Shown here piece after piece: positions 6,796 through 17,985 of a stretch of DNA of 55,858 nucleotides. Under the pieces are notes generated by a model that was not told where the DNA came from, did no database searches, and was given only the letters and a program-made list of their open reading frames with translations. The translations under genes and the position numbers were made by a program. Every line of letters starts with the position of its first letter. Within the stretch, counting starts at the first letter, position 1. Source of the DNA: Chloroflexota bacterium (GTDB lineage Bacteria > Chloroflexota > Anaerolineae > DUEN01); contig JAADGJ010000094.1 in NCBI GenBank assembly GCA_013152435.1, positions 1 to 55,858 on the forward strand, read 5' to 3'.

Positions 6796-9700
6796 ATGAA
6801 TCTGAGTGGATTGTTGGAGTTTCTGCATCAGGTGAGCCCCTTCGTCGATCTGGTGGAGGGGATTCGCTTGCGTGAGGCGCCGCCAGGCCCCCTCTCCATT
6901 CCGGTGGGGGCGCGGGCATACGTGGTCGCGGCGCTGGCTCGCGCTTTGGGGCGTCCGATGATGGTCGTCACCGCCCGCACGGACGTCGCCAGCCTGTATA
7001 TGGAGCAACTGCGCGTCTGGCTGGAGGACCCGGATGCCGTATTCTGGCTGGCCGACGCGGACGCGCTGCCCTATGAGCGCGTGCCCTGGTCACGGGAGCC
7101 GCGGCAGATGCGCATGGCCGCGCTGGTTGCCCTGACGCAGGCGCAACTGCCGACGCTGCGGGCTGCGGGCGGAGGGCCGTCGGCGCCGGTGGTGGTGGCC
7201 TCGGCCCGGGCGTTGATGCAGATGACGATCCCGGCTCGCGAGCTGCGCGCCGCGCTGCGTCCGCTGCGGCGCGGCCAGATGGTGAGCATGGGCAAGCTGC
7301 TTGAGACCTGGGTGGGTCTGGGATATCAGTCCGCCGCGGTCGTCGACGAGCCGGGCGTGTTCAGCCGCCGTGGCGGCATCATCGATATCTGGCCTCCCAA
7401 CCTCCCGTGGCCGGTGCGCCTCGAGCTGTTCGGCGACGAGGTGGACAGCCTGCGCTTTTTCGATCCCTCCACGCAGCGCACGCGGGAGCACGTGGAGGCC
7501 GTGTTGATCGGCCCGGCTACGGAGGCGTTGCCGCGGTTGGGGCCCATGTCCGAGCAGCGGCTCGCCGAGCTCGATCTGGAGCCGTGCCACCCGCCGGCCC
7601 GCATCGAGTACGAGAAGGAGATGGACCAGCTCCGGGCGGGCACAGGCTTCCGGGGCATCGAGTGGTATCTGCCGTATCTCTACTCACAGCCGGCCTCGCC
7701 GTTGCATCACCTTCCGAAGGACGCGCTGCTGATCCTGGACGACGCCGCGGAGGTCGCCGCCACCGTGGCGGATCTGGAGGGGCAGGCGGAGCAGCTCCGT
7801 GAGGATCTGTTGAAGACGGGCGAGCTTCCGGCGAACGTGAGGCGGCCATACTTCCGCTGGACGGAGCTGTTGCCGCTGGTCGAGGAGCGCTCGCCGATCA
7901 TCCTGGGATATGGCGGGCTGGATGGTCGCCCTGTGAGCCGCTCATCTCCGCTGGCGCGCGCGTTCGTCCCCGGCCCGCGCTATGGCGGGCGCGTCCGGCA
8001 GATCGTCCAGGAGGTGGAGGCGGAGCGCCGCGCCGGAGGGCGATGGGTGCTCGTCACCCGGCAGGCAGCCCGATTGGTGGAGCTCCTGCGCGAGGCCGAC
8101 GTGCCGGTCTCGATGGAGGAGGAGGTACGGGAGCCCCCTGCCGAGAGCTCGGTCGTGGTCGTTCCCGGCCAGTTGCCCGAGGGGTGGCTGCTGCGTCCGG
8201 AGCGTGCCCGACCCGCTGGCGGGAACGGCCGGGGGAGCGATACACGCGCGCCCTTGCTCTCCTTCCTGACGGATGCGGAGCTCTTCGGCTGGAGCAAGCC
8301 GCGGCCGCGTCGGCGCTCGCGCATGCGGACCGTCGCCCCGGAGGCGTTCTTCGCCGACGTGCAGCCCGGGGATTACGTGGTGCACATGGAGCACGGCATC
8401 GGCATCTTCCGAGGGCTGGTGCGGATGGAGGTGGACGGCACCCCGCGAGAGTACCTTCAGATCGATTACGCCCAGGGCGATCGGCTTTACGTGCCGGTGC
8501 ATCAGGCGGACCGGTTGAGCCGATATGTGGGCCCGGGGAATGCGCCACCGATCCTGAACCGGCTGGGCACGGCCGATTGGAACATCGTCAAGGAGCGCGC
8601 CAAGAAAGCCGTGGCCGACATCGCGGAGGATCTGCTGCGGCTGTACGCCCAGCGAGAGCTGGTGCCCGGCCATGCCTTCGGCGAGGACACCCCCTGGCAG
8701 CGGGAGCTGGAGGCCTCCTTCCCTTACGTGGAGACCGAGGATCAGCTCGTGGCCATCGAGGCGGTGAAGCACGATATGGAGAAGCCGCGTCCCATGGATC
8801 GGCTGATCTGCGGCGATGTCGGCTATGGCAAGACGGAGGTCGCGCTGCGCGCTGCCTTCAAGGCGGTGATGGATGGGAAGCAGGTGGCCATCCTGGTCCC
8901 CACCACGGTGTTGGCCCAGCAGCACTATGAGACGTTCGTGGAGCGCCTGCGCCCCTTCCCGGTGAACGTGGAGATGCTTTCTCGCTTCCGGTCGCGGGCG
9001 GAGCAGCGCAGGGTGATCGAGGGCCTGGCGAACGGCACGGTGGACATCGTCATCGGGACCCATCGTCTGCTGTCCAGGGACGTCACGTTTAAGGACCTGG
9101 GCCTGGTGATCGTCGATGAGGAGCAGCGCTTTGGCGTGGCGCAGAAGGAGCGGCTCAAGCAGTTGCGGACGGAGGTGGACGTCCTGACGTTGACGGCCAC
9201 CCCGATCCCCCGCACGCTGCACATGTCGCTGACCGGGGTGCGGGATCTGAGCACCATCGACACGCCGCCGGAGGAGCGGCTGCCCATCCGCACGATGTTG
9301 GCGGAGTACGATGAGACGCTGATCCGGCAGGCGATCCTGCGCGAGCTGGATCGAGGAGGGCAGGTCTTCTTCGTGCACAATCGGGTCCAGGGGATCACCC
9401 AGATCGCCCGACGGCTGGAGAGGCTGGTGCCGGAGGCGCGGTTCGGGATCGCCCATGGGCAGATGCGGGAGCGGGAGCTGGAGCAGGTGATGCTCCAATT
9501 CGCCCGAGGCGAGATCGATGTGCTGGTGTGCACCAGCATCATTCAGAGCGGCCTGGACATCCCCAACGCGAACACGATCATCATCAATCGGGCGGATCAG
9601 TTCGGCCTGGCTCAGCTCTATCAGCTTCGCGGCCGGGTGGGGCGTAGCGCCGTGCGGGCGTACGCGTACCTGCTGTACGATCGGGGCAAGCGGTTGAGTC

Positions 9701-10380
9701 CGGAGGCCCGGCGGCGGCTGGAGACGATCGTGGAGGCCAGCGAGCTGGGAGCGGGCTTCCAGGTGGCCATGCGGGATCTGGAACTGCGCGGCGCAGGTGA
9801 GCTGTTGGGCGCCCGACAGCACGGCCACATCGCGGCCGTGGGGTTTGATCTGTATTGTCGTCTGCTGGCGCAGGCGGTGCAGGAGGCGCGGGAGCGCATG
9901 GAGCGCGGCGAGGAGGTCCATCCCGAGGAGGTGGAGGAATCGCTGCTGTTGGAGGATCCCATCACGCCCACCGTCTCCCTGGACCTGCCGTTGCCCAGCG
10001 CCATCCCGGAGAGCTACGTGCCGGATAGCGGGTTGCGATTGCAGCTGTACCGCCGCATGGCGGGGCTCACGTCCGTCCGCCAGGTCGAGGATATGGAGAA
10101 GGAGCTGGTGGACCGTTTCGGCCCGATTCCGCCCGAGGTGGAGAACCTGCTCTATCAGGTTCGGGTGAAGATCCTGGCCGTGCGCGCCGGGGTCCAGGCC
10201 ATCGCCCGGGAGGAAGGGCATCTGGTGTTGCGCTCGGAGTCGTTGGAGCATGCGGATCGGGATGAGTTGCAGAGGCGGTTGGGGCGTCGCGCCCGGGTGG
10301 AGCGGCGCGCTGTGTGGCTCCCGATGCGGGATAGCTGGCAGTCGGATCTGTTGCGCGTGTTGGAGCTGATAGCCATGTGA
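6796..10380 (+). CDS. mfd: Transcription-repair coupling factor Mfd
   Basis: A 1194-residue translocase that removes stalled RNA polymerase and recruits UvrA. Domains in order: an N-terminal UvrB-like module (residues 1 to about 330), the CarD-like RNA polymerase-interacting domain (about 516-590, [18 protein letters not shown]), and RecG-like helicase lobes. These lobes carry Walker [10 protein letters not shown] (about 673), the DEEQ box (about 773) and [13 protein letters not shown]. The C-terminal TRCF domain starts near [22 protein letters not shown]. All key motifs are intact and the length is typical. The ribosome site is weak (TTGTTGAG). Confidence 0.96.
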   Translation: MNLSGLLEFLHQVSPFVDLVEGIRLREAPPGPLSIPVGARAYVVAALARALGRPMMVVTARTDVASLYMEQLRVWLEDPDAVFWLADADALPYERVPWSREPRQMRMAALVALTQAQLPTLRAAGGGPSAPVVVASARALMQMTIPARELRAALRPLRRGQMVSMGKLLETWVGLGYQSAAVVDEPGVFSRRGGIIDIWPPNLPWPVRLELFGDEVDSLRFFDPSTQRTREHVEAVLIGPATEALPRLGPMSEQRLAELDLEPCHPPARIEYEKEMDQLRAGTGFRGIEWYLPYLYSQPASPLHHLPKDALLILDDAAEVAATVADLEGQAEQLREDLLKTGELPANVRRPYFRWTELLPLVEERSPIILGYGGLDGRPVSRSSPLARAFVPGPRYGGRVRQIVQEVEAERRAGGRWVLVTRQAARLVELLREADVPVSMEEEVREPPAESSVVVVPGQLPEGWLLRPERARPAGGNGRGSDTRAPLLSFLTDAELFGWSKPRPRRRSRMRTVAPEAFFADVQPGDYVVHMEHGIGIFRGLVRMEVDGTPREYLQIDYAQGDRLYVPVHQADRLSRYVGPGNAPPILNRLGTADWNIVKERAKKAVADIAEDLLRLYAQRELVPGHAFGEDTPWQRELEASFPYVETEDQLVAIEAVKHDMEKPRPMDRLICGDVGYGKTEVALRAAFKAVMDGKQVAILVPTTVLAQQHYETFVERLRPFPVNVEMLSRFRSRAEQRRVIEGLANGTVDIVIGTHRLLSRDVTFKDLGLVIVDEEQRFGVAQKERLKQLRTEVDVLTLTATPIPRTLHMSLTGVRDLSTIDTPPEERLPIRTMLAEYDETLIRQAILRELDRGGQVFFVHNRVQGITQIARRLERLVPEARFGIAHGQMRERELEQVMLQFARGEIDVLVCTSIIQSGLDIPNANTIIINRADQFGLAQLYQLRGRVGRSAVRAYAYLLYDRGKRLSPEARRRLETIVEASELGAGFQVAMRDLELRGAGELLGARQHGHIAAVGFDLYCRLLAQAVQEARERMERGEEVHPEEVEESLLLEDPITPTVSLDLPLPSAIPESYVPDSGLRLQLYRRMAGLTSVRQVEDMEKELVDRFGPIPPEVENLLYQVRVKILAVRAGVQAIAREEGHLVLRSESLEHADRDELQRRLGRRARVERRAVWLPMRDSWQSDLLRVLELIAM

Positions 10381-10421
10381 TCCGGCTCGTGTGGAGACGC
10401 CGTACGCCGGCCGTTTGCGAT

Positions 10422-10450
10422 TTGACAATACCGAACAATTGGTTTAAACT
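10422..10450 (+). promoter_or_regulatory. Promoter of the methionine operon
   Basis: A perfect TTGACA (10422-10427), 17 bases, TAAACT (10445-10450). The start point would lie about 22 bases before the riboswitch. Confidence 0.8.
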
Positions 10451-10476
10451 CGGCCACAAATTGAATACCTGTGTCG

Positions 10477-10613
<137 letters not shown>

Positions 10614-10626
10614 GTCGCGCAATGAC

Positions 10627-10657
10627 GCCCCCTATCGTCTTCGAGAGGGGGCTTTTT
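10627..10657 (+). terminator. Riboswitch-controlled intrinsic terminator
   Basis: Stem GCCCCCT/AGGGGGC with TCG/CGA below the loop (10627-10637 with 10642-10652, one A/G mismatch), then TTTTTG. This is the expression platform of the SAM riboswitch. Confidence 0.88.
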
Positions 10658-10684
10658 GTATCCTCGCTCCAGGCGAGTTGAGCG

Positions 10685-10706
10685 GCCCCTCACACGAGGG
10701 GCGTTT
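10685..10706 (+). terminator. Second terminator-like hairpin in the met leader
   Basis: Stem GCCCCTC/GAGGGGC (10685-10691 with 10696-10702), loop ACAC, then GTTTTC. It lies about 30 bases after the first terminator and may back it up. Confidence 0.6.
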
Positions 10707-10745
10707 TCATATGTGCGACCTGGGAGCGAGATCGTATCCGATTGA

Positions 10746-10867
10746 GAGCGTGTCTGAAAATTTACCGGCAAGGTGTCTGAGGGGCTTCCTCAGCTACCAG
10801 CTCCACAGGGGGAGGTGTGGAGGCGACCTCCCTATAGTAGACACAACGGCATTTCTCAGACACGCTC
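10746..10867. mobile_element. MITE-like element with terminal inverted repeats
   Basis: 122 bases bounded by GAGCGTGTCTGA (10746-10757) and its exact inverse TCAGACACGCTC (10856-10867). It has no coding capacity. A related right half occurs at 4753-4799. It sits between the riboswitch terminators and metY, so it became part of the metY leader. No clear target-site duplication is visible, and no transposase in the window carries these ends. Confidence 0.6.
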
Positions 10868-10987
10868 GGAGGGGCGCCGTAGCGTTGCTGCTGTCCCTCT
10901 CGTCCCGGTTGGGAGCCGGGGCGGCATGTGGACTGCCCTTTGGTCCCAGGCGGGCGCGAGGGCGATTCGATCAAGACAGGAGAGTAG

Positions 10988-12289
<1,302 letters not shown>

Positions 12290-12328
12290 ATCCCTTCTAT
12301 TATTTCACTCCTTACCACGGGAGTTGCT

Positions 12329-13534
12329 ATGACGACGGATTCTGGATCTTCCAACGGGTTTGGCGAGCCGGGCACCATCGGCCTGGTGGAGACGCAGTAC
12401 TTCACCTTCGCCGAGCCCCCCAATGAGATGATCCTGGAGAACGGCGAACGGCTGGGGCCGATCACGCTGGCGTATGAGACGTATGGCCGTCCCAATGCGG
12501 ACCGTTCCAACGCCATCCTGATCCTGCACGCGCTCTCCGGCGACGCGCACGCGGCTGGATACCACACGCCGCAGGATCGCAAACCCGGCTGGTGGCACGA
12601 CACCATCGGCCCCGGCCGCATGTTCGACACCGATCGCTATTGGATCATCTGCTCCAACGTCATCGGGGGATGCAAGGGCAGCACCGGGCCCTCCAGCATC
12701 GATCCGAGGACGGGGAAGCCATATGGTCTGCGCTTCCCGGTCGTCACCATCGCTGACATGGTGAACGCCCAGCGGCACCTCATCGATCATCTGGGCATCG
12801 ACCGGCTGTTGACCGTGGTCGGTGGGTCGATGGGGGGAATGCAGGCGTTGCAGTGGGCCATCAGCTATCCCGACCGGCTGCGCTCCTGCATCCCGCTGGC
12901 GGCTACCGCTCGCCTGTCGCCTCAGTCCATCGCCCTGAACGAGGTGGGCCGACAGGCCATCTATCGGGATCCGGACTGGAACCATGGCGATTACTATGAT
13001 GGGCCGCGGCCGAACCGGGGATTGGCGTTGGCGCGCATGATCGGCCATATCACCTATCTCAGCGACAAGTCCATGCACCGGAAGTTCGGCCGCCGCCTGC
13101 AGAACCGGGAGAAGTACGGGTATGACTTCTCCGTCGAGTTCCAGGTGGAGAGCTATCTTCAGTACCATGGCGAGAACTTCATCCGGCGCTTTGATGCCAA
13201 CAGTTATCTCTATCTGACCAAGGCCATGGACTACTTCGACCTGTCCAACGGCCATGGCAGCCTGGCCAAGGCGTTCCTGCCGGCCGTTGGCCTGCGCTTC
13301 CTGGTGGTCTCCTTCACCTCGGACTGGTTGTTTCCCCCTTATCAGTCCCGGGAGATCGTCAGCGCGCTGAAGGCGGTGGGCGCCGACGTGACCTACTGCA
13401 ATGTGGACTCCGACTATGGGCACGATGCCTTTCTGTTGGAGGTGGACACGTTGACGGAGCTGGTGGGCGATTTCCTCGCTCGCATCTGTCGGGAGGACGG
13501 CCTGGATATCCCGGTCGAGCCCATCCGTGTGTAA
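12329..13534 (+). CDS. metX: Homoserine O-acetyltransferase
   Basis: A 401-residue alpha/beta-hydrolase-fold enzyme that activates homoserine with an acyl-CoA. The catalytic triad is visible: Ser167 in GGSMGGMQ, Asp332 in SDWLFPP, and His365 in YGHDAFLLE. Length and motifs match MetX. In this family acetyl versus succinyl specificity depends on a few residues; acetyl is assumed because MetY is the neighbour. GGGAG lies seven bases before the ATG. Its end overlaps the earliest possible start of metW. Confidence 0.94.
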   Translation: MTTDSGSSNGFGEPGTIGLVETQYFTFAEPPNEMILENGERLGPITLAYETYGRPNADRSNAILILHALSGDAHAAGYHTPQDRKPGWWHDTIGPGRMFDTDRYWIICSNVIGGCKGSTGPSSIDPRTGKPYGLRFPVVTIADMVNAQRHLIDHLGIDRLLTVVGGSMGGMQALQWAISYPDRLRSCIPLAATARLSPQSIALNEVGRQAIYRDPDWNHGDYYDGPRPNRGLALARMIGHITYLSDKSMHRKFGRRLQNREKYGYDFSVEFQVESYLQYHGENFIRRFDANSYLYLTKAMDYFDLSNGHGSLAKAFLPAVGLRFLVVSFTSDWLFPPYQSREIVSALKAVGADVTYCNVDSDYGHDAFLLEVDTLTELVGDFLARICREDGLDIPVEPIRV

Positions 13535-13544
13535 CCGGCCTGGG

Positions 13545-14162
13545 ATGGGAATCGTGGTGGACAGGCTGCGACCCGACCTGGAGGCGATCGTTGACCTGGT
13601 GCCCGCTGGCTCCCGTGTCCTGGACCTGGGCTGTGGCGATGGCGCCCTGCTGCGCTATTTGATCGATCACAAAGGTGTGCATGGGTTTGGCATCGAGCTG
13701 TCCGAGGCTGGTGTGCGTGCCTGTGTGGCACGGGGGCTCTCCGTCGTCCAGGGCGATCTGGAAGACGGCCTGGCCGACTATCCCGATGATCTGTTTGATG
13801 TGGTGATTCTCAGCCAGACCCTGCCCTATCTGGACGACCCGGCGATGATCCTGCGGGAGATGTTGCGGGTCGGACGGCAGGGGATCGTCAGTTTCCCCAA
13901 TTGGGGGCACTGGCGATGCCGGCTGACCTTGTTGCTGACCGGGCGCATGCCGGAGGCGCCAGCGCTCCCCCACCCTTGGTTCATGTCGCCTCGCGCGCGC
14001 CCGCTTACCGTACGTGACTTCGGTGATTTCTGCCGGGAGCAGAACGTCCGCGTCGCGAAGCAGGTGTATCTTGCCGATGGCAAGAGGATCTCGCCTCGGC
14101 GCAGGTGGAAGAACCTGCTTGCGACCGTGGCGATCATGGTCCTGGAGCGGTCCACCCGGTAG
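13545..14162 (+). CDS. metW: MetW, methionine-biosynthesis methyltransferase-like protein
   Basis: About 205 residues with a class I SAM-methyltransferase fold. It has SRVLDLGCGDGALLRYL (motif I), GIELSE, FDVVILSQTL, and the MetW signature FPNWGHWRCRLTLLLTGRMPEAPALPHPWF. MetW nearly always follows metX and is thought to help MetX; its exact reaction is uncertain. The ATG at 13545 gives the usual N-terminus (RPDLEAIVDLV). A GTG at 13527 overlapping the metX stop is also possible. Confidence 0.93.
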   Translation: MGIVVDRLRPDLEAIVDLVPAGSRVLDLGCGDGALLRYLIDHKGVHGFGIELSEAGVRACVARGLSVVQGDLEDGLADYPDDLFDVVILSQTLPYLDDPAMILREMLRVGRQGIVSFPNWGHWRCRLTLLLTGRMPEAPALPHPWFMSPRARPLTVRDFGDFCREQNVRVAKQVYLADGKRISPRRRWKNLLATVAIMVLERSTR

Positions 14163-14204
14163 ACATGTCCGGCGGACCGCGGTGAAGCTGATCGAGGAGG
14201 TCTC

Positions 14205-15611
14205 ATGCGTGTTCTGAAGTTCGGCGGCACGTCTGTAGGAAATACGGAAGCTTTCTCTCTGGTGGCCGGCATCGTGGAACGGGCGCGAACGGAGGATCCC
14301 CAGACGGTGGTGGTGACCTCCGCGATGAGCGGCGTCACCAACGCGCTCATCGCAGCCGCCCGGGCGGCTGCCGAAGGTGATGAGAAGCTCTATCAGGACG
14401 TGCGTGCAGAGTTGCTGGTGAAACATCAGGTGGTCGCTGGCCAGCTGATCGAGGATGGGGTTGCCCGGGCCGCGTTGGGACGCCTGTTCGAGGAGCGGCT
14501 GGGCACTTTCGAGCGCCTTTGTCAGAGCATTGCAGTGTTGGGCGAGCTGACCGCGCGGGGATTGGATGTGGTCTCCGGCCTGGGCGAGCGGCTGGCGGCC
14601 CCTTTGCTGGCGGCCGTGTTGCGGGCCCGGGGGATCCCGGCCGAGGCCGTGGATGCCAGCGAGATCATCGTGACGGACAGCCATTTCGGGAGCGCCAATC
14701 CGCTGATGGAGCCCACCCGAGAGCGCACGCGCGCCCGGCTGTTGCCTCTGGTCGAGGGCGGCGTCGTGCCGGTGGTCACGGGGTTCGTGGGGGCCACCGA
14801 GAAGGGGGTTGCGACCACGCTGGGCCGTGGCGGGTCCGACTACTCCGCCGCCATCATCGGCGCCTGTCTGGACGCGGACCGGGTGGAGATCTGGACGGAC
14901 GTGGATGGCGTGCTGACGGCGGATCCTCGCATCGTGCCCGAGGCCCGTACGCTGCCGCAGCTCTCGTATGCGGAGGCGGCCGAGCTGGCCTATTTTGGCG
15001 CCAAGGTGTTGCACCCCAAGACCATCCTGCCCGCGATCGAGAAAGATATCCCCATCTATGTGCTGAACACCTTCAACCCCGACCACCCTGGCACGCGCAT
15101 CGTCCGTGAGGCGGATCCTTCGAATAACGTCGTCAAGGCGATCAGCGCGATCCGAGGGCTGACGCTGGTCACGATCGAGGGGCGTGGCATGATCGGCGTC
15201 CCCGGCATCGCCGCGCGCACTTTCCAGGCAGTCGCGAGCGTGGGCGCCAACGTCCTGATGATCTCCCAGTCCTCGTCCGAGCAGAGCATCTGTTTTGTGA
15301 TCCCTGAGACGGACTCGCCGCGGGTCCTCGACGCGCTGAAGGAGACGATGGCCAAGGAGCTGGAGCGGCGCCATATCGACGCGATCCATGGGCAGGACGG
15401 GATCGTCATCGTGGCGGTCGTGGGCTCCGCCATGAAGGGGACCCCGGGGATCGCGGCCCGGGTGTTCGGCGCGCTGGGCGAGGCGGGCATCAACGTGATC
15501 GCGATCGCACAGGGGGCCTCGGAGGCCAACATCTCGTTGGTGGTGGCCCAGGGGGATTGCGATGAGGCCGTGCGGCGCATCCACGCGGCCTTCGAACTTG
15601 ACAAGGGATAG
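14205..15611 (+). CDS. lysC: Aspartate kinase
   Basis: A 468-residue enzyme that phosphorylates aspartate, the entry step to Met, Thr and Lys. The kinase domain starts MRVLKFGGTSVG and contains SGLGERLAAPLLAA and TLGRGGSDYSAA. Two ACT domains follow (about residues 320-390 and 400-465), where amino acids exert feedback. The order resembles the kinase half of ThrA. GAGGAGG lies ahead of the ATG. Its place after metW suggests it belongs to the SAM-controlled operon; no promoter is seen in the 42-base gap. Confidence 0.95.
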   Translation: MRVLKFGGTSVGNTEAFSLVAGIVERARTEDPQTVVVTSAMSGVTNALIAAARAAAEGDEKLYQDVRAELLVKHQVVAGQLIEDGVARAALGRLFEERLGTFERLCQSIAVLGELTARGLDVVSGLGERLAAPLLAAVLRARGIPAEAVDASEIIVTDSHFGSANPLMEPTRERTRARLLPLVEGGVVPVVTGFVGATEKGVATTLGRGGSDYSAAIIGACLDADRVEIWTDVDGVLTADPRIVPEARTLPQLSYAEAAELAYFGAKVLHPKTILPAIEKDIPIYVLNTFNPDHPGTRIVREADPSNNVVKAISAIRGLTLVTIEGRGMIGVPGIAARTFQAVASVGANVLMISQSSSEQSICFVIPETDSPRVLDALKETMAKELERRHIDAIHGQDGIVIVAVVGSAMKGTPGIAARVFGALGEAGINVIAIAQGASEANISLVVAQGDCDEAVRRIHAAFELDKG

Positions 15612-15613
15612 CC

Positions 15614-15694
15614 GCCCAGGTATTATGGGTACCGGTAATGCCACAGGGCTTGTGATCGGGGGATGAAAAGGGTCATTTACCTGTCGCCCTGGGC
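15614..15694 (+). promoter_or_regulatory. Candidate structured RNA element between lysC and hom
   Basis: Nested pairings start 3 bases after the lysC stop. An outer stem GCCCAGG/CCTGGGC (15614-15620 with 15688-15694) encloses a stem GGTAATG/CATTTACC (15634-15640 with 15674-15681, one bulge) and a small hairpin CACA-GGGCT-TGTG (15642-15654). I match it to no riboswitch class I know. A long hairpin follows before hom. Confidence 0.4.
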
Positions 15695-15716
15695 AGGATC
15701 AGTGACGGCGCCGCTC

Positions 15717-15762
15717 AAAGGGGAACTGGGAGGCTTTTGTATGAGCCCTGCAGTTCCCCTTT
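15717..15762 (+). terminator. Perfect 12-bp hairpin ahead of hom (attenuator candidate)
   Basis: AAAGGGGAACTG (15717-15728) pairs perfectly with CAGTTCCCCTTT (15751-15762). The loop is 22 bases and contains GGGAGG. The 3' arm ends 6 bases before the first ATG of hom. The U run is only three, so it may act on translation rather than on transcription. Confidence 0.5.
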
Positions 15763-15768
15763 GTCGTG

Positions 15769-16893
15769 ATGGCGGCTGGTGAAAAAGGGAGACGACCTCG
15801 GATCGTGATTCGTCATGTGCCTCTGATCGTTTTGGGCGTGGGCGGGGTCGGCCGATCGCTGTTGCGGCAGATCGTGTCCAGCCGTGATCTTCACCGTGGT
15901 CGCTTTGGGATCCGTCTGCAGGTGGTCGCCCTGGCCGACAGCGGCGGCGCCGTGGTGGAGCCGCGTGGGCTGGGGGACGAGTCCCTGCGGGCCGTTGAAC
16001 GACTCAAGGCGCAGGGGGGATCGCTGGCCGAAAGCCCGCAGGGCTATCATGCCTCTGATGCGGCGGCCATCGTGGATGTGGCCGGCACGGACGGCGCCAT
16101 CGTCGTGGACTGCACGGCCACCGATGCAGTGGTCCCGGCGTTGGATCTGGCGCTGGACCGGGGCTACGGCGTCGTGCTGGCGAACAAGAAGCCGTTGACG
16201 GGCCCCTGGGATCAATTCCGGAGGCTGGTCGGCTCGGGCCGGCTGCGATATGAGGCCACCGTGGGGGCCGGCACGCCGGTCATCGCCACGCTGGAAGGGC
16301 TCATTCGTGGCGGCGACGAGGTGACGCGCATCCGGGGGGCGTTCTCCGGGACCCTGGGATATCTGATGAGCGAGTTGCAGGCCGGGCGGTCGTTTTCGGA
16401 CGCCGTGCGCCAGGCGCATCAGATGGGCTACACGGAGCCCGACCCTCGAGATGATCTGAGCGGGATGGACGTGGCTCGCAAGGCGTTGATCCTGGCCCGC
16501 ATGTTGGGGTGGGAGCTGGAGTTGGCGGACATAGAGGTGGAATCGCTGTTCCCGTCCACCATGGCGGATGGGTCCGTGGATGATTTCCTGGCCGGCCTGA
16601 GCGCTCTGGACGGGTCGTTCTCCCGGCGTGTGGCGGAGGCCCGTGAGCGGGATGAGGTCCTGCGCTATGCCGTGGAGATCGCGGACGGGCGGTGCTCGGT
16701 GGGCCTGCGTCCCGTTCCGATGGAGAGCCCTCTGGGGCGGCTGCGGGGCAGCGACAATCTGGCCGAATTTCATACCCGGTGGTATGCGCCGAACCCGCTG
16801 GTGTTGCAGGGGCGGGGGGCTGGCGTCGATGCCACCGCGGCTGGTGTGCTATCTGATATTGTGGCGTTGGCTCAATATGTGGGAGGTCGTTAG
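15769..16893 (+). CDS. hom: Homoserine dehydrogenase
   Basis: About 374 residues; reduces aspartate semialdehyde to homoserine with NAD(P)H. It has a Rossmann motif [12 protein letters not shown], then [23 protein letters not shown] (catalytic Lys), [12 protein letters not shown], and [25 protein letters not shown]. There is no C-terminal ACT domain, as in the short and plant/ThrA-like forms. The start is uncertain: GTG 15766 and ATG 15769 lie right behind a stable hairpin. A GTG at 15805 has AGGGAG 13 bases upstream and gives a conventional N-terminus. Its stop abuts the asd ATG. Confidence 0.93.
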   Translation: MAAGEKGRRPRIVIRHVPLIVLGVGGVGRSLLRQIVSSRDLHRGRFGIRLQVVALADSGGAVVEPRGLGDESLRAVERLKAQGGSLAESPQGYHASDAAAIVDVAGTDGAIVVDCTATDAVVPALDLALDRGYGVVLANKKPLTGPWDQFRRLVGSGRLRYEATVGAGTPVIATLEGLIRGGDEVTRIRGAFSGTLGYLMSELQAGRSFSDAVRQAHQMGYTEPDPRDDLSGMDVARKALILARMLGWELELADIEVESLFPSTMADGSVDDFLAGLSALDGSFSRRVAEARERDEVLRYAVEIADGRCSVGLRPVPMESPLGRLRGSDNLAEFHTRWYAPNPLVLQGRGAGVDATAAGVLSDIVALAQYVGGR

Positions 16894-17985
16894 ATGGATA
16901 AGATTCGCGTAGGCGTGTTGGGGGCTACTGGGGCAGTTGGACAGCGTTTCGTGCAGTTGTTGGAGAGGCATCCCTGGTTTGAGCTCACCGTGCTCGCCGC
17001 GTCGGAGCGGTCGGCCGGTAAGCGTTATGCGGACGCCTGCCATTGGATCTTGCAGGGGGATATGCCTGAGGCGGCACGCGATATGGTGTTGGAGTATGGC
17101 GCCCCCGGCCTCGAGTGCGAGCTTCTGTTTTCCGCTCTGCCGGGCGGAGCAGCCCGACAGGTGGAGCCCGCCTTTGCCGAGGCCGGCTACATTGTCTGCT
17201 CCAACGCGTCGGCGTATCGTATGGAGCCGGATATCCCGCTCCTGATCCCGGAGGTCAATCCGGATCACACCGCGCTGGTGGAGGTTCAGCGGCGTCGTCG
17301 GGGATGGCGTGGGTTCATCGTCACCAACCCGAACTGCACGACGACGCATCTGGTCAGCGCGCTGAAGCCGTTGCACGACGCGTTCGGCCTGGAGAAGGTG
17401 TTCGTGGTGAGCATGCAGGCCATCTCTGGGGCCGGATACCCCGGCGTCCCTTCCCTGGATATCCTGGATAACGTGATCCCGTACATCGGCGGCGAGGAGG
17501 AGAAGGTGGAGACTGAGCCGCTCAAGCTGTTGGGGCGCCTGGCCGGTGATCGTGTGGAGATGGCCTCCTTCCAGGTCAGCGCCCAGTGCAATCGGGTGAA
17601 CGTGCGTGATGGGCACACGGAGTGCGTCTCGGTGGCCCTGCAACGTCCGGCCGATCGAGAGGAGTTCATCGAGGTGCTGCGCTCGTTCCAGGGCGTGCCG
17701 CAGGAGTTGGGGCTGCCCAGCGCGCCGCATCCGGCCATCCTGGTGCGGGAGGAGCCGGACCGGCCGCAGCCCAGGTTGGACCGGATGGCGGGGGACGTGC
17801 CCGGCATGGCCACCGTGGTCGGACGCATCCGGCCGTGTCCGTTGCTGGATTGGAAGTTCGTGGTGATGGGGCATAATACCGTCCGTGGCGCTGCTGGCGG
17901 CGCCTTATTGAACGCGGAGCTATTGGTCGCCCAGGGGCTGGTGGGCACACAACCAAAGTGGGAGCGAGCGAGGGCGCATGTCTGA
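16894..17985 (+). CDS. asd: Aspartate-semialdehyde dehydrogenase
   Basis: 363 residues. NADPH-dependent formation of aspartate semialdehyde from aspartyl phosphate. N-terminal GVLGATGAVGQRFVQLL, catalytic Cys148 in TNPNCTTTHL and the later SAQCNRV segment identify the archaeal/fungal-type ASADH subfamily (about 350-360 residues). Its ATG follows the hom TAG without a gap, and its last bases overlap the next gene by 8, so hom-asd-HAD are tightly coupled. Confidence 0.94.
   Translation: MDKIRVGVLGATGAVGQRFVQLLERHPWFELTVLAASERSAGKRYADACHWILQGDMPEAARDMVLEYGAPGLECELLFSALPGGAARQVEPAFAEAGYIVCSNASAYRMEPDIPLLIPEVNPDHTALVEVQRRRRGWRGFIVTNPNCTTTHLVSALKPLHDAFGLEKVFVVSMQAISGAGYPGVPSLDILDNVIPYIGGEEEKVETEPLKLLGRLAGDRVEMASFQVSAQCNRVNVRDGHTECVSVALQRPADREEFIEVLRSFQGVPQELGLPSAPHPAILVREEPDRPQPRLDRMAGDVPGMATVVGRIRPCPLLDWKFVVMGHNTVRGAAGGALLNAELLVAQGLVGTQPKWERARAHV

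Noticed and set aside
15634-15660. GCCACAG resembling the B12-box of cobalamin riboswitches
   Set aside because: The box should be GCCACTG and the other conserved blocks of the cobalamin aptamer are missing.
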